A stretch of 63,617 nt of DNA, from the NCBI RefSeq assembly GCF_022539665.2, contig NW_026712507.1, positions 1 through 63,617 of the forward strand, read 5' to 3'. The notes under the pieces were generated by a model. The model made no database searches. It saw nothing but the letters and a program-made list of their open reading frames with translations, and had not been told where the DNA came from. Within the stretch, counting starts at the first letter, position 1, and each line of letters begins with the position of its first letter. Shown piece by piece: positions 54,044 to 63,617 of the stretch. This DNA comes from Daphnia carinata. Its lineage: Eukaryota > Arthropoda > Branchiopoda > Diplostraca > Daphniidae. Position numbers and translations under genes: made by a program.

Positions 54044-57000
54044 GCATCAAATATACGTGTATTCAATGTGAATATAGTGTGATACAGTGAGTTTCAATAT
54101 CTACATTCAAACAGCATCAAATATACGTGTATTCAATGTGAATATAGTGTTATAGAATCAGTTTCAATATCTACATTCAAACAGCATCAAATATACGTGT
54201 ATTCAATGTGAATATAGTGTTATAGAATCAGTTTCAATATCTACATTTAAACAGCATCAAATATACGTGTATTCAATGTGAATATAGTGTTATAGAATCA
54301 GTTTCAATAACTACATTCAAACAGCATCAAATATACGTGTATTCAATGTGAATATAGTGTTATAGAATCAGTTTCAATATCTACATTCAAACAGCATCAA
54401 ATATACGTGTGTACAATGTGAATATAGTGTTATAGAATCAGTTTCATGATCTACATTCAAACAGCATCAAATATACTTGTATTCAATGTGAATATAGTGT
54501 TATACAGTCAGTTTCAATATCTACATTCAAACAGCATCAAATATACGTGTATTCAATGTGAATATAGTGTTATAGAATCAGTTTCATGATCTACATTCAA
54601 ACAGCATCAAATATACGTGTATTCAATGTGAATATAGTGTTATAGAATCAGTTTCATGATCTACATTCAAACAGCATCAAATATACGTGTATTCAATGTG
54701 AATATAGTGTGATACAGTGAGTTTCAATATCTACATTCAAACAGCATCAAATATACGTGTATTCAATGTGAATATAGTGTGATACAGTGAGTTTCAATAT
54801 CTACATTCAAACAGCATCAAATATACGTGTATTCAATGTGAATATAGTGTTATAGAATCAGTTTCATATCTACATTCAAACAGCATCAAATATACGTGTA
54901 TTCAATGTGAATATAGTGTTATAGAATCAGTTTCATGATCTACATTCAAACAGCATCAAATATACGTGTATTCAATGTGAATATAGTGTGATACAGTGAG
55001 TTTCAATATCTACATTCAAACAGCATCAAATATACGTGTATTCAATGTGAATATAGTGTTATAGAATCAGTTTCATATCTACATTCAAACAGCATCAAAT
55101 ATACGTGTATTCAATGTGAATATAGTGTTATAGAATCAGTTTCAATATCTACATTCAAACAGCATCAAATATACGTGTATTCAATGTGAATATAGTGTTA
55201 TAGAATCAGTTTCAATATCTACATTCAAACAGCATCAAATATACGTGTATTCAATGTGAATATAGTGTTATAGAATCAGTTTCATATCTACATTCAAACA
55301 GCATCAAATATACGTGTATTCAATGTGAATATAGTGTTATAGATCAGTTTCAATATCTACATTCAAACAGCATCAAATATACGTGTATTCAATGTGAATA
55401 TAGTGTTATAGAATCAGTTTCAATATCTACATTCAAACAGCATCAAATATACGTGTATTCAATGTGAATATAGTGTGATACAGTGAGTTTCAATATCTAC
55501 ATTCAAACAGCATCAAATATACGTGTATTCAATGTGAATATAGTGTGATACAATGAGTTTCAATATCTACATTCAAACAGCATCAAATATACGTGTATTC
55601 AATGTGAATATAGTGTGATACAATGAGTTTCAATATCTACATTCAAACAGCATCAAATATACGTGTATTCAATGTGAATATAGTGTTATAGAATCAGTTT
55701 CAATATCTACATTCAAACAGCATCAAATATACGTGTATTCAATGTGAATATAGTGTGATACAGTGAGTTTCAATATCTACATTCAAACAGCATCAAATAT
55801 ACGTGTATTCAATGTGAATATAGTGTTATAGAATCAGTTTCAATATCTACATTCAAACAGCATCAAATATACGTGTATTCAATGTGAATATAGTGTTATA
55901 GAATGAGTTTCAATGATCTACATTCAAACAGCGTCAAATATACGTGTATTCAATGTGAATATAGTGTGATAGAATGAGTTTCAATATCTACATTCAAACA
56001 GCATCAAATATACGTGTATTCAATGTGAATATAGTGTTATAGAATCAGTTTCAATATCTACATTCAAACAGCATCAAATATACGTGTATTCAATGTGAAT
56101 ATAGTGTTATAGAATGAGTTTCAATATCTCTACATTCAAACAGCATCAAATATACGTGTATTCAATGTGAATATAGTGTGATACAGTGAGTTTCAATATC
56201 TACATTCAAACAGCATCAAATATACGTGTATTCAATGTGAATATAGTGTTATAGAATCAGTTTCAATATCTACATTCAAACAGCATCAAATATACGTGTA
56301 TTCAATGTGAATATAGTGTTATAGAATCAGTTTCAATATCTACATTCAAACAGCATCAAATATACGTGTATTCAATGTGAATATAGTGTTATAGAATCAG
56401 TTTCAATATCTACATTCAAACAGCATCAAATATACGTGTATTCAATGTGAATATAGTGTTATAGAATCAGTTTCAATATCTACATTCATACAGCATCAAA
56501 TATACGTGCATTCAATGTGAATATAGTGTGAATATAGAATCAGTTTCAATATCTACATTCAAACAGCATCAAATATACGTGTATTCAATGTGAATATAGT
56601 GTTATAGAATCAGTTTCAATATCTACATTCAAACAGCATCAAATATACGTGTATTCAATGTGAATATAGTGTGATACAGTGAGTTTCAATATCTACATTC
56701 AAACAGCATCAAATATACGTGTATTCAATGTGAATATAGTGTTATAGAATCAGTTTCAATATCTACATTCAAACAGCATCAAATATACGTGTATTCAATG
56801 TGAATATAGTGTGATACAGTGAGTTTCAATATCTACATTCAAACAGCATCAAATATACGTGTATTCAATGTGAATATAGTGTTATAGAATCAGTTTCAAT
56901 ATCTACATTCAAACAGCATCAAATATACGTGTATTCAATGTGAATATAGTGTGATACAGTGAGTTTCAATATCTACATTCAAACAGCATCAAATATACGT

Positions 57001-60000
57001 GTATTCAATGTGAATATAGTGTGATAGAATGAGTTTCAATATCTACATTCAAACAGCATCAAATATACGTGTATTCAATGTGAATATAGTGTTATAGAAT
57101 CAGTTTCAATATCTACATTCAAACAGCATCAAATATACGTGTATTCAATGTGAATATAGTGTGATACAGTGAGTTTCAATATCTACATTCAAACAGCATC
57201 AAATATACGTGTATTCAATGTGAATATAGTGTTATAGAATCAGTTTCAATATCTACATTCAAACAGCATCAAATATACGTGTATTCAATGTGAATATAGT
57301 GTGATACAGTGAGTTTCAATATCTACATTCAAACAGCATCAAATATACGTGTATTCAATGTGAATATAGTGTGATACAATCAGTTTCAATATCTACATTC
57401 AAACAGCATCAAATATACGTGTATTCAATGTGAATATAGTGTTATAGAATCAGTTTCAATATCTACATTCAAACAGCATCAAATATACGTGTATTCAATG
57501 TGAATATAGTGTTATAGAATCAGTTTCAATATCTACATTCAAACAGCATCAAATATACGTGTATTCAATGTGAATATAGTGTTATAGAATCAGTTTCAAT
57601 ATCTACATTCAAACAGCATCAAATATACGTGTATTCAATGTGAATATAGTGTTATAGAATCAGTTTCAATATCTACATTCAAACAATATCTACATTCAAA
57701 CAGCATCAAATATACGTGTATTCAATGTGAATATAGTGTTATAGAATCAGTTTCAATATCTACATTCAAACAGCATCAAATATACGTGTATCAATGTGAA
57801 AATATACGTGTATTCTAATTGCATCAAATATGTGAATATATACAGTGAGTTTCAATATCTACATTCAAACAGCATCAAATATACGTGTATTCAATGTGAA
57901 TATAGTGTGATACAGTGAGTTTCAATATCTACATTCAAACAGCATCAAATATACGTGTATTCAATGTGAATATAGTGTTATAGAATCAGTTTCAATATCT
58001 ACATTCAAACAGCATCAAATATACGTGTATTCAATGTGAATATAGTGTTATAGAATCAGTTTCAATATCTACATTCAAACAGCATCAAATATACGTGTAT
58101 TCAATGTGAATATAGTGTGATACAGTGAGTTTCAATATCTACATTCAAACAGCATCAAATATACGTGTATTCAATGTGAATATAGTGTTATAGAATCAGT
58201 TTCAATATCTACATTCAAACAGCATCAAATATACGTGTATTCAATGTGAATATAGTGTTATAGAATCAGTTTCAATATCTACATTCAAACAGCATCAAAT
58301 ATACGTGTATTCAATGTGAATATAGTGTGATACAATGAGTTTCAATATCTACATTCAAACAGCATCAAATATACGTGTATTCAATGTGAATATAGTGTGA
58401 TACAGTGAGTTTCAATATCTACATTCAAACAGCATCAAATATACGTGTATTCAATGTGAATATAGTGTTATAGAATCAGTTTCATATTTCAATATCTACA
58501 TTCAAACAGCATCAAATATACGTGTATTCAATGTGAATATAGTGTGATACAGTGAGTTTCAATATCTACATTCAAACAGCATCAAATATACGTGTATTCA
58601 ATGTGAATATAGTGTTATAGAATCAGTTTCAATATCTACATTCAAACAGCATCAAATATACGTGTATTCAATGTGAATATAGTGTGATACAGTGAGTTTC
58701 AATATCTACATTCAAACAGCATCAAATATACGTGTATTCAATGTGAATATAGTGTTATAGAATCAGTTTCAATATCTACATTCAAACAGCATCAAATATA
58801 CGTGTATTCAATGTGAATATAGTGTTATAGAATCAGTTTCAATATCTACATTCAAACAGCATCAAATATACGTGTATTCAATGTGAATATATAGTGTATA
58901 TAGAATCAGTTTCAATATCTACATTCAAACAGCATCAAATATACGTGTATTCAATGTGAATATAGTGTTGATACAGTGAGTTTCAATATCTACATTCAAA
59001 CAGCATCAAATATACGTGTATTCAATGTGAATATAGTGTGATACAATGAGTTTCAATATCTACATTCAAACAGCATCAAATATACGTGTATTCAATGTGA
59101 ATATAGTGTTATAGAATCAGTTTCAATATCTACATTCAAACAGCATCAAATATACGTGTATTCAATGTGAATATAGTGTGATACAGTGAGTTTCAATATC
59201 TACATTCAAACAGCATCAAATATACGTGTATTCAATGTGAATATAGTGTTATAGAATCAGTTTCAATATCTACATTCAAACAGCATCAAATATACGTGTA
59301 TTCAATGTGAATAATATAGTGTCAATATACAATGAGTTTCAATATCTACATTCAAACATCATCAAATATACGTGTATTCAATGTGAATATAGTGTGATAG
59401 AATCAGTTTCAATATCTACATTCAAACAGCATCAAATATACGTGTATTCAATGTGAATATAGTGTTATAGAATCAGTTTCAATATCTACATTCAAACAGC
59501 ATCAAATATACGTGTATTCAATGTGAATATAGTGTGAATATATAGAATCAGTTTCAATATCTACATTCAAACAGCATCAAATATACGTGTATTCAATGTG
59601 AATATAGTGTTATAGAATCAGTTTCAATATCTACATTCAAACAGCATCAAATATACGTGTATTCAATGTGAATATAGTGTGATACAGTGAGTTTCAATAT
59701 CTACATTCAAACAGCATCAAATATACGTGTATTCAATGTGAATATAGTGTTATAGAATCAGTTTCAATATCTACATTCAAACAGCATCAAATATACGTGT
59801 ATTCAATGTGAATATAGTGTGATACAGTGAGTTTCAATATCTACATTCAAACAGCATCAAATATACGTGTATTCAATGTGAATATAGTGTTATAGAATCA
59901 GTGAGTTTCAATATCTACATTCAAACAGCATCAAATATACGTGTATTCAATGTGAATATAGTGTGATACAGTGAGTTTCAATATCTACATTCAAACAGCA

Positions 60001-63000
60001 TCAAATATACGTGTATTCAATGTGAATATAGTGTTATAGAATCAGTTTCAATATCTACATTCAAACAGCATCAAATATACGTGTATTCAATGTGAATATA
60101 GTGTTATAGAATCAGTTTCAATATCTACATTCAAACAGCATCAAATATACGTGTATTCAATGTGAATATAGTGTTGATACAGTGAGTTTCAATATCTACA
60201 TTCAAACAGCATCAAATATACGTGTATTCAATGTGAATATAGTGTTATAGAATCAGTTTCAATATCTACATTCAAACAGCATCAAATATATATAAGTGTA
60301 TTCAATGTGAATATAGTGTTATAGAATCAATATCTACATTCAAACAGCATCAAATATACGTGTATTCAATGTGAATATAGTGTGATACAGTGAGTTTCAA
60401 TATCTACATTCAAACAGCATCAAATATACGTGTATTCAATGTGAATATAGTGTGATACAATGAGTTTCAATATCTACATTCAAACAGCATCAAATATACG
60501 TGTATTCAATGTGAATATAGTGTTATAGAATCAGTTTCAATATCTACATTCAAACAGCATCAAATATACGTGTATTCAATGTGAATATAGTGTTATAGAA
60601 TGAGTTTCAATATCTACATTCAAACAGCATCAAATATACGTGTATTCAATGTGAATATAGTGTGATACAGTGAGTTTCAATATCTACATTCAAACAGCAT
60701 CAAATATACGTGTATTCAATGTGAATATAGTGTTATAGAATCAGTTTCAATATCTACATTCAAACAGCATCAAATATACGTGTATTCAATGTGAATATAG
60801 TGTTATAGAATCAGTTTCAATATCTACATTCAAACAGCATCAAATATACGTGTATTCAATGTGAATATAGTGTGATACAGTGAGTTTCAATATCTACATT
60901 CAAACAGCATCAAATATACGTGTATTCAATGTGAATATAGTGTTATAGAATCAGTTTCAATATCTACATTCAAACAGCATCAAATATACGTGTATTCAAT
61001 GTGAATATAGTGTGATACAGTGAGTTTCAATATCTACATTCAAACAGCATCAAATATACGTGTATTCAATGTGAATATAGTGTTATAGAATCAGTTTCAA
61101 TATCTACATTCAAACAGCATCAAATATACGTGTATTCAATGTGAATATAGTGATGATACAGTGAGTTTCAATATCTACATTCAAACAGCATCAAATATAC
61201 GTGTATTCAATGTGAATATAGTGTTATAGAATCAGTTTCATATCTACATTCAAACAGCATCAAATATACGTGTATTCAATGTGAATATAGTGTGATACAG
61301 TGAGTTTCAATATCTACATTCAAACAGCATCAAATATACGTGTATTCAATGTGAATATAGTGTTATAGAATCAGTTTCAATATCTACATTCAAACAGCAT
61401 CAAATATACGTGTATTTCAATGTGAATATAGTATGATACAATGAGTTTCAATATCTACATTCAAACAGCATCAAATATACGTGTATTCAATGTGAATATA
61501 GTGTTATAGAATCAGTTTCAATATCTACATTCAAACAGCATCAAATATACGTGTATTCAATGTGAATATAGTGTGATACAGTGAGTTTCAATATCTACAT
61601 TCAAACAGCATCAAATATACGTGTATTCAATGTGAATATAGTGTTATAGAATCAGTTTCAATATCTACATTCAAACAGCATCAAATATACGTGTATTCAA
61701 TGTGAATATAGTGTTATAGAATCAGTTTCAATATCTACATTCAAACAGCATCAAATATACGTGTATTCAATGTGAATATAGTGTGATACAGTGAGTTTCA
61801 ATATCTACATTCAAACAGCATCAAATATACGTGTATTCAATGTGAATATAGTGTGATACAGTGAGTTTCAATATCTACATTCAAACAGCATCAAATATAC
61901 GTGTATTAATGTGAATATAGTGTGATACAGTGTGTTTCTATATCTACATTCAAACAGCATCAAATATACGTGTATTCAATGTGAATATAGTGTGATACAG
62001 TGAGTTTCAATATCTACATTCAAACAGCATCAAATATACGTGTATTCAATGTGAATATAGTGTTATAGAATCAGTTTCAATATCTACATTCAAACAGCAT
62101 CAAATATACGTGTATTCAATGTGAATATAGTGTTATAGAATCAGTTTCAATATCTACATTCAAACAGCATCAAATATACGTGTATTCAATGTGAATATAG
62201 TGTTATAGAATCAGTTTCAATATCTACATTCAAACAGCATCAAATATACGTGTATTCAATGTGAATATAGTGTGATACAATAAGGTTCAATACCTACTTT
62301 CAAACAACATCAAATATACGTGTATTGAAATGTGAATATAGTGTCATACAATCAAATATACAGTTTCAATATCTACATTCAAACAGCATCAAATATACGT
62401 GTATTCAATGAATATAGTGTTATAGAATCAGTTTCAATATCTACATTCAAACAGCATCAAATATACGTGTATTCAATGTGAATATAGTGTTATAGAATCA
62501 GTTTCATGATCTACATTCAAACAGCATCAAATATACGTGTATTCAATGTGAATATAGTGTGATACAGTGAGTTTCAATATCTACATTCAAACAGCATCAA
62601 ATATACGTGTATTCAATGTGAATATAGTGTTATAGAATCAGTTTCAATATCTACATTCAAACAGCATCAAATATACGTGTATTCAATGTGAATATAGTGT
62701 TATAGTGAGTTTCAATATCTACATTCAAACAGCATCAAATATACGTGTATTCAATGTGAATATAGTGTGATACAGTGAGTTTCAATATCTACATTCAAAC
62801 AGCATCAAATATACGTGTATTCAATGTGAATATAGTGTGATACAGTGAGTTTCAATATCTACATTCAAACAGAAGATCTGTATTCAATGTGAATATGGTG
62901 TCATAGAATCAGTTTCATGATCTACATTCAAACAGCATCAAATATACGTGTATTCAATGTGAATATAGTGTTATAGAATCAGTTTCAATATCTACATTCA

Positions 63001-63617
63001 AACAGCATCAAATATACGTGTATTCAATGTGAATATAGTGTTATACAGTGAGTTTCAATATCTACATTCAAACAGCATCAAATATACGTGTATTCAATGT
63101 GAATATAGTGTTATAGAATCAGTTTCAATATCTACATTCAAACAGCATCAAATATACGTGTATTCAATGTGAATATATAGTGTATAGAATCAGTTTCAAT
63201 ATCTACATTCAAACAGCATCAAATATACGTGTATTCAATGTGAATATAGTGTTATAGAATCAGTTTCATGATCTACATTCAAACAGCATCAAATATACGT
63301 GTATTCAATGTGAATATAGTGTGATACAGTGAGTTTCAATATCTACATTCAAACAGCATCAAATATACGTGTATTCAATGTGAATATAGTGTGATACAGT
63401 GAGTTTCAATATCTACATTCAAACAGCATCAAATATACGTGTATTCAATGTGAATATAGTGTTATAGAATCAGTTTCAATATCTACATTCAAACAGCATC
63501 AAATATACGTGTATTCAATGTGAATATCGTGTGATACAGTGAGTTTCAATATCTACATTCAAACAGCATCAAATATACGTGTATTCAATGTGAATATAGT
63601 GGTATAGGATCAGTTTC
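54044..63617 (-). repeat. 70-bp satellite array, segment C, inverted
   Basis: About 137 monomers of the same satellite in the opposite orientation, running off the window. Nearly all carry the GATTCTATAA or CACTGTATCA type, often alternating. The GCTTCTATAA and GATTATATAA types common in segments A and B are almost absent. Short indels and scrambled monomers are more frequent (about 57680-57850, 58860-58910, 59310-59330, 62275-62370, 62870-62890). The array is thus related to, but not a mirror copy of, segment B. Confidence 0.97.

Overview
The window is repeat-rich arthropod DNA, probably from a crustacean such as Daphnia. Introns are short (about 50-70 bp, GT...AG). There is a vasa fragment with several CCHC knuckles, which Drosophila vasa lacks. 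Other host gene pieces resemble animal POLD1, ELYS and USP4/15, and the Ty3/gypsy elements carry env genes. The genus is an inference; no complete host gene is visible. All family calls come from reading motifs, not from a database search.

Layout. (1) 1-14543 is a mosaic of low-complexity DNA and broken host gene pieces: an unidentified duplicated coding fragment (405-1729), two tRNA-like sequences, a GC-rich minisatellite (3108-3368), a USP4/15-like pseudogene (about 5.7-6.2 kb), the last exons of DNA polymerase delta (7210-8240), the end of a basic coiled-coil protein (9506-9735), an ELYS-like fragment (9800-10480) and a decayed vasa-like gene (13301-14543). A 2508-bp hAT-like element with an 8-bp target duplication (10708-13215) lies beside the vasa piece. 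It contains five ~350-bp units and a nested 439-bp hAT-like MITE with its own 8-bp duplication. (2) 14544-25624 is an 11-kb Ty3/gypsy element (element 1) on the minus strand, with separate gag, pol and env frames and an antisense two-exon reading frame near its 3' LTR. (3) 25625 to the end is a 70-bp satellite. It is interrupted by a second, young Ty3/gypsy element (element 2, 29751-38459, plus strand), whose gag, pol and F-like env form one 2462-codon frame, and by a 3.9-kb MULE-like element (50189-54043) with ~620-bp inverted arms. The satellite reverses orientation exactly at this last element, so 38-63 kb is one large fold-back structure.

How the parts relate. Both LTR elements look recent: LTR pairs identical by eye and long frames open. 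Element 2 sits cleanly in satellite with a 4-bp duplication. Element 1 joins satellite on one side, but its other LTR is cut and abuts the vasa pseudogene, so a deletion, recombination or assembly join lies there. The picture is heterochromatin or a heterochromatin border where transposons, satellite and gene scraps accumulate.

Most unusual observations: the satellite/MULE fold-back; element 1's envelope with two predicted ricin-B-like trefoils; its intron-containing antisense frame; and the hAT-like element built from tRNA-like units each bearing TATCGATA.
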